Below, piece by piece: positions 34,385 to 45,395 of a DNA stretch of 64,000 bases. The notes beneath the pieces were generated by a model, which worked only from the letters and a program-made list of their open reading frames with translations, was not told the origin of the DNA and ran no database searches. The position numbers and the translations under genes are program-made. The first letter of the stretch is position 1, and each line of letters begins with the position of its first letter. The stretch is from positions 868,001 to 932,000 of the forward strand of contig JAFKAC010000008.1 of NCBI GenBank assembly GCA_025766275.1, given 5' to 3'. This DNA is from Lactarius indigo. Lineage: Eukaryota > Basidiomycota > Agaricomycetes > Russulales > Russulaceae.

Positions 34385-35542
34385 ATGGCCCCCACCACGC
34401 GCAGTTCAAAGGTTTTAAAAGAAACGGCGTCTGCTCCCTTCGGCCCGCCATTCGACGACGCCGACGCAGATACCCTTCTTCGAAGCTCTGACCAGGTCGA
34501 CTTCTATAGGGTTATGTTATCTAAAACGTCCCCTTTCTTCAAGTCAATGTTTTCACTACCGCAACCAGACACTAGCATCTCGGAGAAGCAAATTCCTACT
34601 ATCACTCTGACGGAGGACAGCAAGACTATTGCGGTTCTATTAGCATCTATCTACCCCACTGTGCCCACCAAGTCCATACCTTTGGACGTCATGATAGGTG
34701 CCCTTGTGGCAGCCAGAAAGTATGACATGGACGTCGTATCTCGGTGTCTGGTTCAAAATTTCGCCGAGTCGGAAGTTGTGCGAGACAGCCCTATAGAGGC
34801 CTTCTGTGCCGCGTGCTCCCACGAATTAGGGGAGGCTGCTCGCGTAGCTGCTCGGGCATCACTCAAGCATCGATTGAACTTGGACATCATCGGAGGCAAG
34901 TTGCCATACCTAAACGGGCCTGGCCTCTATCAATTATGGAAGTTCCACCGTGCTTGTTCCGCAACCGCAGCTAAAGCCGTCTCCGGTACTCACCTTACTT
35001 GGATTGCACATACAAACAGGACCTGGTGGGGCTTCGTACGGGATCAGTGCTCACAAAGTCTCAGATGTCCCAAGCATCAGTACCAAGTGGGCCTCTTACG
35101 ATGCCCCTGGGAAGCCCCCACCCCGTGGCATAACTACATAGCGCGCGCTCGCAACGTCTTGTTAGAGCATCCTTGTAGGGAGGCAGTGGCCGACTACTCC
35201 GTTCTGGAACCCTCCTACCAGGAAAGGCCGTGTTACTCTTGTCGGTGTAGCTTGATTGTCTTACCAGAGTTTATTCGCCTCTCGGGAGACGAGGTCGAAA
35301 GACGTGTCTCGGAGGTAAGGCATTTTCTGTGCATTTCCTTGACATATCTCACTCAGGTGGCCCCTACCGAAGGTCGATCTAGATTTGCCATTCTGAACTT
35401 ATGTGGTTTATCTACCCATATGCAACCTATACTATACGAATCAAGTGGCTCTGGTGTTGCGAATGGCAAGAGGTTCTTGAGTATTATAGTCCAGGTTGTA
35501 CGGGCGCTACACTTCTCGAGTTGTCTAAAGATTCATATATGA
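34385..35542 (+). CDS. BTB/POZ domain protein, copy C
   Basis: BTB/POZ domains dimerise and often act as Cullin-3 adaptors; the role of this fungal family is unknown. The start MAPTTRSSKVLKE at 34385 is chosen by alignment with copies B and D. The BTB domain spans roughly residues 20-130: FGPPFDDADADTLLRSSDQV, RVMLSKTSPFFKSMFSLP, ITLTEDSKTIAVLL, LVAARKYDMDVVSRCL. A helical region (EAFCAACSHELGEAARVAA), a conserved FHRAC block and a Cys-rich tail follow (C-x5-C near DQCSQSLRC, then CYSC). GDEVERRVSE ends at a gtaagg donor at 35315, with an acceptor near 35356. Reading through is also open, so the C-terminus is uncertain. Confidence 0.75.
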   Translation: MAPTTRSSKVLKETASAPFGPPFDDADADTLLRSSDQVDFYRVMLSKTSPFFKSMFSLPQPDTSISEKQIPTITLTEDSKTIAVLLASIYPTVPTKSIPLDVMIGALVAARKYDMDVVSRCLVQNFAESEVVRDSPIEAFCAACSHELGEAARVAARASLKHRLNLDIIGGKLPYLNGPGLYQLWKFHRACSATAAKAVSGTHLTWIAHTNRTWWGFVRDQCSQSLRCPKHQYQVGLLRCPWEAPTPWHNYIARARNVLLEHPCREAVADYSVLEPSYQERPCYSCRCSLIVLPEFIRLSGDEVERRVSEVRHFLCISLTYLTQVAPTEGRSRFAILNLCGLSTHMQPILYESSGSGVANGKRFLSIIVQVVRALHFSSCLKIHI

Positions 35543-36569
35543 ATATAAGTAGAGGTAGAGTGATGTCCTTTGTCGCCGTAGCCGTATTGCAAACACCAAG
35601 AAGGCCTATTCATTTTAACAGCGTCCAGGGCAGTTGTTCAAATTACATCTTTAGATCCGAGAAACGCGGGCTTCGTTCCTGCGGGGTTGTCTTTGAGGCA
35701 GACTCATTTCAGAAACAACTGACTCGAAGTGAGTGCGAGGTGCTTTCGCATTTCCCTCTCGTTCTCAGGAATACTCTCAGGCCACGGACATTCGTTCGTC
35801 ATTGTCATGACAGTTCATTTCAAGAATGAACTTGTTCGGAGTATTGCAAACTCAGAACCAATCCAGTGGTCTCGGTCTCGGCAGTTGCCTGCGCGACAAT
35901 ACACCTCCCAGCTGGCTGACACGAGAGAATTCAAGAACTCTTCTACTCCTGTGATCATTCGGAGTACAATACTAGTACCTGTACGAAACTTACCATAAGA
36001 GCCGTGACGACCTTTACGAAAGTACTTTTCCCTTCCCTTACCCACTCTCTCCTGTTTCCCCCGTTTACTGTAACGATCATGACTCTTCCTATGCAACCTT
36101 TTCAAAAAATTATTTTGTCGTTTCTACTCTAGTCAACCGTTCAAGTATAACCACACCGTTTCCAATGATGCCACTGCTGAACTCCTTGGACCGCCAGAAG
36201 ACGTAACCCCTACCCTAGAGCCTAAGGATGTGAAGCCTATCCCCACGCTGGTCTCTGGGTCACAGCCCTGGCCAAACACTGATGACAAAACCAGCTTCTG
36301 CGAGGGTGCCCGTTGTCCTACTCCGCACAAGTTGCGGAACGATTCTCCCTTCTCTTGACAGCCTAGCGGAGCGGAGCCCAGGCTCCCGGCGCGTCGCCAC
36401 AGACAGCATATGCATGGTGACGTCATCCTTGGGTCTCTTTTTTTCTTGGCAGTTCTCTGCATTGTCGCGCTTTGTTTCACCGTTATTGCTGCTACTACTA
36501 CTGCACTACAGTAGTTCATCGAGTTCATCGATCATTTTGGATCTAGTTATTGCAATCGCCCCTTCTTAG
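35543..36569. other. Spacer between BTB copies C and D, partly duplicated flank
   Basis: The 3' flank of copy C (tatgaatataagtagag near 35537) recurs after copy D (37722), so the duplicated unit includes downstream DNA. The rest shows no conserved gene. The 150 bases before 36570 are T/CT-rich and probably form copy D's promoter. Confidence 0.5.
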
Positions 36570-37634
36570 ATGGCCCCTTCCAAGCGCAGTTCAGAGGGTT
36601 CAACAGAACCATCATCTACCCCCTTTGGCCCCCCGTTTGATGACGCAGACGCAGATACCATTCTTCGAAGTTCCGATCAGGTCGACTTCCATGTCTATAG
36701 GGTTATGTTATCCAAATCGTCCCCTTTCTTCAAGTCAATGTTTTCGCTACCCCAATCAGACACTAGCGTCACAGAGAAGCCTGATCGACCTCCTGTCATC
36801 AATTTGACAGAGAATAGCAGGACCATTGCGATTCTATTGGCATTCGTCTACCCTGTTGTTTCGGTGGTCACTGAACCCATGTCGTTGGACGACATGACGA
36901 ACGCATTTGCAGCAGCCACAAAGTACGATATGACGGCCGTATCTCAACGTCTAACTCAAAGGTTTACCGTGTCAAAATCTGTGCAAGACAGCCCCGTAGA
37001 GGCGTTCTGTGCCGCATACTCCTGTGAATGGAGAGAGGCGGCTCGTATAGGTGCGAAGGCATCGCTCAAGCATCGATTGAACCTGGACACCATTGGAAAT
37101 AAGCTGCAGCACACAAACGGACCTGGTCTCCATCAATTATGGAAGTTTCACCGTGCTTGTTCCGCTACCGCTGCTGGAGCCATCTCCAGTACCCACCTTA
37201 CCTGGATCACAAGTTCAGATAGGACCTGGTGGGACTCCGTACACACCATTTGCAGACAACCACACAATTGTCGCAAGTATCGCTACGCAGTCGGCCCCTT
37301 AGGAGAAAAATGGGATGCTACCCCCCCGTGGCACAACTACATAAAACACGCTCACAATGTCTTACTGGAACACCCTTGTAAGGAGGCAGTGGCCGACTGC
37401 TCGGTTCTGAAACCCTCCTACGAGGAAAACATGTGTTCAGATTGTCAATACACTTTGATTAGTTTACCAGAGTTTATTCGCCTCTTGGGAGAAGAGGTCG
37501 AAAGACGTGTCTCAAAAGTAAGGCATTTCCTTGCATATTTCTTTCACGTCTCACCCGATGACTCCTACCGAAGGTCGACCTGGAGTTGCCATTTTGACTT
37601 CTGTGGTCCATCTATGTATAACTATATGAATTAA
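36570..37634 (+). CDS. BTB/POZ domain protein, copy D
   Basis: An intact reading frame with the same layout as copy C: MAPSKRSSEGSTEPS, FGPPFDDADADTILRSSDQV, VYRVMLSKSSPFFKSMFSLP, then VINLTENSRTIAILLAFVYP and a helical part (EAFCAAYSCEWREAARIGA). The tail has WKFHRACSATAAGAI, TWWDSV, C-x4-C (CRQPHNC), WHNYIKHAHNVLLEHPC, CSDC and FIRLLGEEVERRVSK. At the family splice site (37518, gtaagg) the frame also continues into a non-conserved extension ending at 37634. The cysteine pairs suggest a small metal-binding or disulphide module after the BTB domain; this is inference. Confidence 0.8.
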   Translation: MAPSKRSSEGSTEPSSTPFGPPFDDADADTILRSSDQVDFHVYRVMLSKSSPFFKSMFSLPQSDTSVTEKPDRPPVINLTENSRTIAILLAFVYPVVSVVTEPMSLDDMTNAFAAATKYDMTAVSQRLTQRFTVSKSVQDSPVEAFCAAYSCEWREAARIGAKASLKHRLNLDTIGNKLQHTNGPGLHQLWKFHRACSATAAGAISSTHLTWITSSDRTWWDSVHTICRQPHNCRKYRYAVGPLGEKWDATPPWHNYIKHAHNVLLEHPCKEAVADCSVLKPSYEENMCSDCQYTLISLPEFIRLLGEEVERRVSKVRHFLAYFFHVSPDDSYRRSTWSCHFDFCGPSMYNYMN

Positions 37635-37852
37635 GCCACTGAAGTTCCGAGTGGCAAGGCATCGTCATTATGTATATTTCTGGTCGTACGCCTCAGCTCC
37701 CTGGTTGTCTGAAGACCCATGTATGAATATAAGTAGAGAGTTGTCCTTTGTCACCATAGCTGTCGAAATTCACATCGTAACACGACAGGAAAGACCAAAA
37801 AATCAAAGAAATCGGAGTTTAGATCTGAGTAACAGAGAGAACAGATCGGACC

Positions 37853-38857
37853 ATGAGATCAGTGCAAAGTCAAAGACTCGTATCGATATCTGCCAGTGTA
37901 AAAGAAATGTCATCTACTGCCTTCGGCCCACCATTCGACCATGCCGACTCAGATGCTATTCTTCGAAGTTCCGACCAGGTCGACTTCCCTATCTATAGAG
38001 TCATGTTATCTGCATCATCTTCTTTCTTCAAGTCGATGTTTTCGCTACCGCAACCAGAAGCTAGCGCCTCGGAGAAGCAAAATCCCGTCATCGATTTGAC
38101 AGAGAATAGCAGGACTATCTCAATTCTATTGACACTTATCTACCCGGTTGTGTCTGCGGCCACCGAACCCGATTCTTTGGACGACATGATAGATGCTCTT
38201 GTGGCGGCCAAAAAGTACGATATGGCCGCCGTATCTCAACGTCTCATTCAAAGGTTTACGGAGTCAGAAGTTGTCCGAAACAAACCCGTAGTGGCCTTCT
38301 GTGCCGCGTACTCCCACGAATTAGGAGAGGCAGCTCGTATAGCTGCGAAAGCATCACTCAAACGTCGAATGAATTTGGACAACCTCGGAGACATGTTGCA
38401 ATACATAAATGGACCTGCTTTCCATCAGTTATACAAGTTTCACCGTGCCTGTTCCAGTACTGCCGCTGAAGTTGTCTCCGGTGGGCACCTTACCTGGATC
38501 ACAACCGGACACTATACCTGGTGGAGCCTCGCCAATAAGGGGTGTACATACAATTGTCTCAAGTATCAGTACACGTTGGGACCCTCACGATCCATTTGGC
38601 AAAGCCCCGCCTCGTATCACAGCTACATAACACGCGCGCGCGAAGTCTTGCTGGAGCACCCTTGTAAGGAGGCAGTGACCCCTAACTACTTTCTTTATCC
38701 CTTCTATGGGGAAAAGGGGTGTGGGCAGTGTCAGATTTCCGCATTTGGCCTGCCAGAGTTTAGTTATCTCTTAGGGGAAGAAGTCGAAAGACGAGTTTCG
38801 GAGGTGAGACACTTTCTGACATATTTCCTTGACACATTACTCAATGGTTCCTACTGA
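37853..38857 (+). CDS. BTB/POZ domain protein, copy E
   Basis: An intact reading frame. By alignment the true start may be the second methionine (37907, MSSTAFGPPFDHADSDA). The BTB domain: LRSSDQVDFPIYRVMLSA, FFKSMFSLPQPEAS, VIDLTENSRTISILLTLIYP, LVAAKKYDMAAVSQRL. Then AYSHELGEAARIAAKASL, FHRACSSTAAEVV, TWWSL, C-x3-C (CTYNC), YHSYITRAREVLLEHPC, CGQC and FSYLLGEEVERRVSE at a gtgaga donor (38804). The downstream flank repeats that of copies C and D in weaker form. A cytosolic or nuclear location is expected; no signal peptide or membrane segment is visible. Confidence 0.8.
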   Translation: MRSVQSQRLVSISASVKEMSSTAFGPPFDHADSDAILRSSDQVDFPIYRVMLSASSSFFKSMFSLPQPEASASEKQNPVIDLTENSRTISILLTLIYPVVSAATEPDSLDDMIDALVAAKKYDMAAVSQRLIQRFTESEVVRNKPVVAFCAAYSHELGEAARIAAKASLKRRMNLDNLGDMLQYINGPAFHQLYKFHRACSSTAAEVVSGGHLTWITTGHYTWWSLANKGCTYNCLKYQYTLGPSRSIWQSPASYHSYITRAREVLLEHPCKEAVTPNYFLYPFYGEKGCGQCQISAFGLPEFSYLLGEEVERRVSEVRHFLTYFLDTLLNGSY

Positions 38858-39292
38858 AGGTCGATCTAGTCCTACCATTTTGACTTTCTCCACCTATATG
38901 CAATTACCTGGATCAAGCACCTCTGGTGTTGTAAATATCAAGACGTTGTCATTATGGATTCTTGTAGTATATCCCGAGTTGTAACAGCCCTTCAAGCTTC
39001 AATTCTTCAGTTGTTTGAATATCTATGTATAAATACAAGCACCTTCTCGCCGTCGAGGTTCACATGTTCACATTGCGAATACCAAGATGTCCTAATTTAC
39101 CTTCATGGTTTTGAGGGCTGTTTACGTAAATTACATATTTAATTCTGAGTATTGTGAGCACCGAACGTTGTGTTTCATGGCCACGAGGCAGACTCATTTC
39201 AGCCCTGGATGATATAGCGCCGATAGGCAGCTTTCCCCTCATCGGGCCTCACCAGTATTCACAGTGAAGCCGGAAGACCGAGTCATTACTAC
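38858..39292. other. Spacer between BTB copies E and F
   Basis: Weak remnants of the copy C/D downstream flank (tatgtataaatacaagc near 39028) and the presumptive promoter of copy F. No gene is recognised. Confidence 0.45.
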
Positions 39293-40441
39293 ATGGGCGG
39301 AAGCAAAGTTCGCGATTATGGACCTCCATTTGACGACGCAGATGCAGACACCATCCTCCGATCTGCAGATGACCTCGACTTCCGCGTTTACAGGGTCATC
39401 TTATCGAAAGCGTCCCCCGTGTTCAGAGATATGTTCACCTTCCCTCACCCCGGCCCTTGCAGCAAACGCGACGTCGACGACGACGACCACAAAGACGGCC
39501 TCCCCCTAGTCCGGCTCCCAGAGAACAGCATGACGTTGTCGATGCTCCTGTACGCCATCTACCCCGTCTCACCATCCCACGCCCCACCGCCATACGCCGC
39601 ACAGGGTCGCGGGCAGGACGACGGCGCACTGGACACCCTGAAGGACGCGTGGCTCGCAGCGGACAAATACGAAGTCAGCGGGCTCCGCGACGCACTCACG
39701 GCGCGACTGCAGACGCACGCGCTGATGGCGCGACAGCCGCTGCGCATGTTCGGCGTCGCGTACTACCTGCGCTCGCAGACGCTGCTACAGACCGCGGCGG
39801 CACGCACGCTCCCGCTCGCGCCGCTGACGCTGGACGCTCTCGGGCGGCAAGTCGACCTCGTCCCATTTATCGCCGTGCGGCACCTCGTCGAGTACCATCG
39901 GGCGTGCGGCGAGGCGGCACGCGACTTTGCGCTACTCAAGGCGGACGAGGACGGGTTTGCGGAGGTGTTCCTCCCCGCACTGCTCGTGCAGGGCACTTCT
40001 ACAACGGGAAGAGGAGGCAGTGCTGGTACGCGAGCGGCGCGCGTGTGTAAGGACTCGCGGTGCCAGTTTGGGAATCTGAGGGTGCCGTGGCCTAGACCGG
40101 AGACGCTCGAGTGGTGGCGGAGGTATATGGAGGCGCTGAGCGTGAAGCTCGGTGAGCGGCCGGCGATGTCTGCTACAGCTGCCATGGGCGCGTGCGTGGA
40201 CGAGTGGGAGTTGTTGGGATCGAAATTGTGCGCTCGCTGTCGGGGCTCCGCCGCGTCGGCGCTGGTCCTGGCGCATACGTATCTGGAAGAGGTGCTCAAG
40301 GCGGAAATCGAGGAGGAGGTGAGGACGCGAATGTGCCTTGCTTTTGAAGGATCAACGTGCTCAGACTAACGGGCTTCTTCTTGACAGGTCCAATTCGAGC
40401 ACTACATCAGCCATATGGAGTCTTCCATGTTTCCGAGGTGA
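39293..40441 (+). CDS. BTB/POZ domain protein, copy F (divergent, GC-rich)
   Basis: The distant member of the cluster. MGGSKVRDYGPPFDDADAD leads into ILRSADDLDFRVYRVILSK, SPVFRDMFTFP, LPENSMTLSMLLYAIYP and WLAADKYEVSGLRDALTARL. Helical and FHRAC-equivalent blocks follow (VRHLVEYHRACGEAARDF). A C-x4-C pair (CKDSRC), a Trp-rich part (RVPWPRPETLEWWRRYMEAL) and C-x2-C (CARC) match copies C-E in order. Exon 1 ends EIEEE at 40318; an intron (40319-40387) leads to VQFEHYISHMESSMFPR, ending at 40441. The splice site is at the same place as in the other copies. Third codon positions are far richer in G/C than in copies C-E, so its history differs. Confidence 0.75.
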
Positions 40442-40720
40442 TGACAGTTTGGGAATCCCGCACTTATGTTTAAAGGTGTAACCACTCAAAAGCCTAACTG
40501 CGCCATCTGCCGCTGTATCATAGCACGTAGCTCACAATTGTGACTGCGGCCACTGAAGGTACCTCTGATACTGACCAAGTAGTTTAAAACTGTACCAAAT
40601 TGATGATGGTATGTGGGATAGAAGAATAGATGAAATGCTGTACATCACAATAGTATGAGGATTGTTACCATGTTCCGAGTATCTCCAGCCAATGCAGGAG
40701 GCGAATGTCGAGACGCAATC

Positions 40721-42019
40721 CTATAGCCTTGCCTTGACGCTCACCAACTTGCTCCTATCCTGTAGAATTTTCGCCGCTTCGTTGACGATGTTATCCACGA
40801 TAGTCTGCGCAGGCAAGATGTCGTTGATAACTGCGGCGACGTTGCCCAATAGGAACGAGACCGCCTGGATGGACTTCTCAGGGTGCTTCTCTAGTTCGTG
40901 CTGGTTCGGGATGATACCCTTTGATGTGAGTTCCTTGATCTCTGCCTGGCGGTTCTTCTCCCAGTCGTCGACATACGGCGTCCGGCGCACGCGCAACGGG
41001 CGGCCGGTGTAGATGAGCGTGCGAACAACGTCGGAGTGACCCGCGCTGAGAAGAGCCTGTTTGTGCGCCTTGCTTGCGCCCGCCTCCTCCGATGCGACGA
41101 ACCGCGTGCCAACCCAGACGGCCTGCGCACCGTAGACCAGATTCGCCGCGAGCCCACGCCCGTCGTATACTGCGCCAGCGCCGATGACCCAGATCGGCTG
41201 GCCGGTAAGCGGCGAGGTGCGGCCCTTGACGGCGTCGACTACAGAAGGGATGAGGATGGACGCAGAGATGTCCCCGGTATGGCCACCGCCCTCGCCTGCC
41301 TGTGCACAGATGATATCGACGCCGGCATCGAGTGCCTTGTTGACGTGCTTGGGGTGGCCAACCATCTGTTCGTTTGTCAAGTAGCGTTCAACGGAGAGGG
41401 AGGGAGAGACTGACGTTCATGACGAGGATGCCAGCTTTGTGGAGTTTGTCGACGACTTCCCTGGACGGTACACCAACGGCGGAAACGAATAAACGCGTCT
41501 TCTCCTCGATGATCACGTCGATGAGCTCAGGAAGCTGACCGTGCGTGTAATCGTGCTGACGTCAAGTATGCTCAGCGTTTAGACACCCGGAGATTGGATG
41601 AGGCCGAGACCCAAGTGACGTACATTGGTCTTGCGCGCATTGCCACCGACCTGGGGCAGAAGCAGGTCAACGCCGAAAGGCGCATTTGGGTCCTTCAGGT
41701 CCTTTTTTAGGGCGATAATCTATTTCATTCGCGAACATTAAGCGCCCGAACACGTTCGCCGGATTGAGACAATCTTGCTCACCTGTTGTCGCAAAATCTT
41801 GGGCGTGTACCCGACACCTCCAATCACACCGAGGCCACCCGCGTTGGTGACAGCGGCGGCAAGCTCAGGACCCGCTGCGACGTTCATCCCTGCAAGAAGT
41901 GTGAGCTGTCAAATTCATGTCGCACGACAGTTCGATGGCACGGAAATTGACGCACCTGCGAGAAGGATGGGGTGTTTGATACCGAATAACTCGGTGATAG
42001 GTGTGGAGATGACGGACAT
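40721..42019 (-). CDS. Nitronate monooxygenase (2-nitropropane dioxygenase family)
   Basis: An FMN-dependent enzyme that oxidises nitronates such as propionate-3-nitronate, detoxifying nitro compounds. Five exons join in frame: 42019-41956, 41889-41783, 41719-41624, 41555-41415 and 41365-40721, giving 350 residues, normal for class I enzymes. Motifs: PITELFGIKHPILLAGMN at the N-terminus, NAGGLGVIGGVGYTP, FGVDLLLPQVGG, the HGQLPELIDVI helix, MVGHPKHVNKALDAGVD, QAGEGGGHTGD (flavin phosphate-binding loop) and GAGAVYDGRGLAANL with GAQAVWVGTRF. It has no targeting signal and is probably cytosolic. No frame break. It is an ordinary metabolic gene next to the BTB cluster; the two are convergent, 280 bp apart. 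Confidence 0.92.
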
Positions 42020-42310
42020 TCTGACAAGGCTTGGTGTTGCAACAGGGAAAGGGTGATTAGCAGTGGTTTTCCGGTTGAGCTTAAGTATGATCCGGTTGCC
42101 GGTGTTAAACACAAAGATCTCGCCGGACTGCAATATCACATGATGGGAATAGATCGGCTGTACTGTGATCCCTTTTTATCGGAAAAAAGATGATTAAATA
42201 TTGGATGTGTAATGAGTGGTCCTAATAGTATATGCAAAATGAAGCACTCGTAAATACGGGACATAATAGAGCAAGAACTGAGATCTGTGGTGCGTGTATG
42301 CACTTAAGCT

Positions 42311-43876
42311 CTACGTGGGTGAACTCTCGGGTGTTGGTTGACCCGCGGACCGCATGAGTCTTCGCAGACGCGCCAGCTCGCCCGCTAGATGCCTGTGTGA
42401 AAACGGAGGCAGCTCAGCTAGGCGCAACAGGTGCTATAAAAAGACAGGACAACGCACTCCGCGGTTTTCTCGGCCTTCTCGCTTGCTTTTGACGAACTCC
42501 GCACTTGCTCTTGCAGTCCACGGATCTGCTCACGGAACTCTTCTTCCACTTCGTGCCGTATCCGCACGTCCTCCTCGCGCAGTTGCTGGACGCTCGCCAC
42601 GTCGGCCTTACGTAACTTACTTTCCTCAAGTAGCTTGGCGTATTTCTTTCCAGTCACCTCTGCCTCGTTCCGCCAGCGCTCCTCGCGCTTGTGCATGTCT
42701 TCGCGAAGACCGTCGACGTCTGCACGCCAAGCGGTCTTCATTCCCTTGAGGGAGTCGCGCAAGGTGATGTATTCGCGTTCACTCTTGGATGAAAGAGCAG
42801 TGGATTCCGCCAGAGCAGCCTCCATCTCACGGAGGGATTTCTTCGAGTTGGTAGTCTCTGCCTTTAATTGAGCTTTGAGAGTAACCGCCTCTGTTTCTGC
42901 TTTTCGTGCTCGCTCGAGAACCTGGATTCAGGAACCAGTCAAAATAAAAAGGGAGTTTGGTCAATGTCAATGAGGGTAGAGAACGCACCTCTTGGAGCAG
43001 TCGCTCCTTCCTAGCAACGACATTGTTTAAACCCTCGTTCTCGAGGCGTAGTCGTTCCCGAACCTCCTTCAAGTCTTCTGTCTGGCGAGTGAGCTGGGCG
43101 ACGCTCCGCTGAGACAGACGCAGTTGTGCTTTGGTATTCTCAAGGGCGTTGCGGGCGTTAATCACGCCAGTTTGCAAATCTGCGAGAACTTTGGTCGTAC
43201 CACCAGGTGTCAGCGACAGTCGGCGGTTGTCGAGGCTTGGAGATGGCGGTTGGAGGGTATTAGAGTTGGGTGGTACATCCGTGGCACTAGACGCCCCAGC
43301 TGAGCGCGGAGGAGTACTAAGGGCACCGTCGTCTGCAAGAGCACGCGCATTTCCTGGTGGAGACGACATCATTAAAAGTTGGTGGAAAATAATACAGCAG
43401 GGGGGTGAAGCGATATATACGAACCTACGGAGGAAACGGGTATTCCTGGAGGCGGAGATCAAGTAAACTGTCAGTGACATGCGAGGGAAGTGGAAGCGGC
43501 AACTGGGGCACGCACGGCTGAGAGTTCGGGTAGGACTGGACTGGCGCTTGTACGATTGACTGGACGGGCCGGCTCCAAAGTCCATTGGAACGCCTTCGCG
43601 GATGCCGTCTTGGCTGAGCGAACCAGGATCGCGTCGGGGTAAAGGAAGGTTGGAATCGGGACCGGCGAGACTTTGGAGAACGTCGAAGCTGGAACGTCGC
43701 TTGATCTTACCGTTCGGGGTGGCCGGGGGTAAGTCGGATGGAGAGAGGGAGGGAGGTGAGGAGGGAGGGGAGTTGGTGCTGGTCGTGAGGGGGAGACGAG
43801 GGGTTCGTTGGAGAAGGTTCTCGAGGTTCTGTAACTGGGCTTGCTGGTGGCGGATAGTGTGTTTTAGTGCGGACAT
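42311..43876 (-). CDS. She3-like coiled-coil protein
   Basis: This resembles basidiomycete proteins annotated as SWI5-dependent HO expression protein 3; in yeast She3 links myosin to localised mRNA. The start MSALKHTIRHQQAQLQNLE at 43876 is followed by a disordered S/P-rich stretch (RRSSFDVLQSLAGPDS, SSPTRTLSR). A 21-base microexon encoding IPVSSV (about 43430-43450) joins to GNARALADDG. Then RRLSLTPGGTTKVLADLQ leads into a long coiled coil (NALENTKAQLRLSQRSVA, EDLKEVRERLRLENE, KKSLREMEAALAEST, ERWRNEAEVTGKKY). The last exon adds LAGELARLRRLMRSAGQ. Exons join in frame. mRNA-transport function is inference from the annotated family only. Confidence 0.65.
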
Positions 43877-44282
43877 ATGATGGCGGACGGAGACTGTTAG
43901 TTTGGGTCAGCGAGTAGCGTTGGCATCAAAAGTGTGATGGTGACCGGGATCATCTAGCGATAGAGAAGGACTTCTTGCGCGGGTCGAACGGTTTGAGGCA
44001 GACGAAGATGGCCTCGATGGGGAGTGTAACGCGATGCCTGCAGGGAGCGTGCTCGAATGGTGGTGATGATGCATACAACGCGACAATCGCCGTCGTCTGT
44101 GACTTTGCCTTAAGCTTCCGGTCGTCTTTCATCACCGAGGCCAAGCGCTTGTGCCTTTGTGGTCAATGCACCCTCGATGCCACCGCTACCGTGACCTCGC
44201 TCGTTTATAGGTTTGTCTCTCCCCTTATTGTCCTTACACCCATTTCCCTCGAACTGCAGAGCAAAGTCCATCCAAGGCCACC
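43877..44282. promoter_or_regulatory. Divergent intergenic region (She3-like / RING gene C)
   Basis: About 400 bp between outward-facing start codons; it must hold both promoters. The right half is CT-rich. No further feature is seen. Confidence 0.45.
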
Positions 44283-45395
44283 ATGCCCTCCATCGTCCAA
44301 GAGTGCCCAATTTGTCTCGATAGGTTCCGTGACCCTGTGGTTACTCCTTGCGGTAAGCCGCGGACCCTCTCTCGTCGTCGGGCGCGTTGAATCTAACTGT
44401 AAAGTCGTGTCTCGATATAGGCCACCTCAGCTGCGGGGCCTGCATGGGTACGCATGTTCGTGCTTCTCGAGACCCTTACGAGGCTACGTGCCCCACCTGT
44501 CGCGCTCCGTTTCCCATTGGTACGTTAGGCTAGCGCGTCCTCCCATTTTCCTCGTCTGAATACCGATGGTACCAGTCACCCCCGACATGTCTATGATACC
44601 AAAGAAGTATCATGTCTTTATTTCTCCCTCGTTGCGTCGCGTCTATTTAGGGGACGGGGAGGACACCAGCCGCGCACTCATTGATGATCTCAACACGGAG
44701 ATCACCCTTCTCAAAGCTCGTGTTGGCGCGCTCAAGCGTGATAAGGATCTCCTTATGGACCGTTGCGAGGCTGCCCAATGCGCTGTCTCGCGCCTCACTT
44801 CCGACGAGCGCAACGCGCGTCTCGAACTCGTCAAGGCGAAGGAAGAAGCGCGCACCGCGAATAAGAGCTTCGAGTCTCTCAAGGTCGTGTATCGCTCTCT
44901 CGAGTCCATGTAAGCTTCATGTCACCAACCTTATCTTCCGTGGCCTGATACCGGCCGGCGAACCATGTCAGACATATGGGCTGTCCCCCAGACACCAAGC
45001 GCAAGAGCGGCCAGGCGGCCCTCGACTCTTCCTCGTCGATTGACAGCCCCGCTTCCTCGCCAAGGAGAGTCAAAGTCTTCCCCAACGGGCGCCCCGTCAA
45101 GCCCATGCCCAAGCGCGCGAGACTCCAGCCGACGACAGGGCCGACCGCTCAGAAACCGCCGGCGCTTGCCACCACGCCGCGAATCGCCGACCCGGAGGTC
45201 GTCTTCCGTCCCAGCGTTTCTTTCTCCTCGCCTTCGTCATTTCCGTCCTCCTCGTCGGCGCCGGCACCCGCATCCATGTACGCCGCACCAGCTATAAACA
45301 GGTCGTCGACACTCACATACACACGCAGTGGTCCCAGTGTTCATCACGACCATGCGCCACCGCGCCGCTCGCTATGCAACATCCAGCAGCAGTGA
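44283..45395 (+). CDS. N-terminal RING finger / coiled-coil protein C
   Basis: The start MPSIVQECPICLDRF at 44283 leads into a C3HC4 RING (CPICL, TPCGHLSCGACM, CPTCRAPF). As in RING genes A and B, intron 1 splits the glycine codon of CGH. A second intron follows PFPI; then VTPDMSMIPKKYHVFISPSL leads into a coiled coil (LNTEITLLKARVGALKRDKD, LELVKAKEEARTANKSFE). An intron (gtaagcttcatg to accatgtcag) joins ESI to HMGCPPDTKRKSG. The tail is disordered with a basic nuclear-type patch (NGRPVKPMPKRARL). The C-terminus is uncertain: it either stops at 45395 or uses another frame with an acidic tail (SSSDSDESDDHSDVDD) ending near 45477. Probable E3 ligase; targets unknown. Confidence 0.7.
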
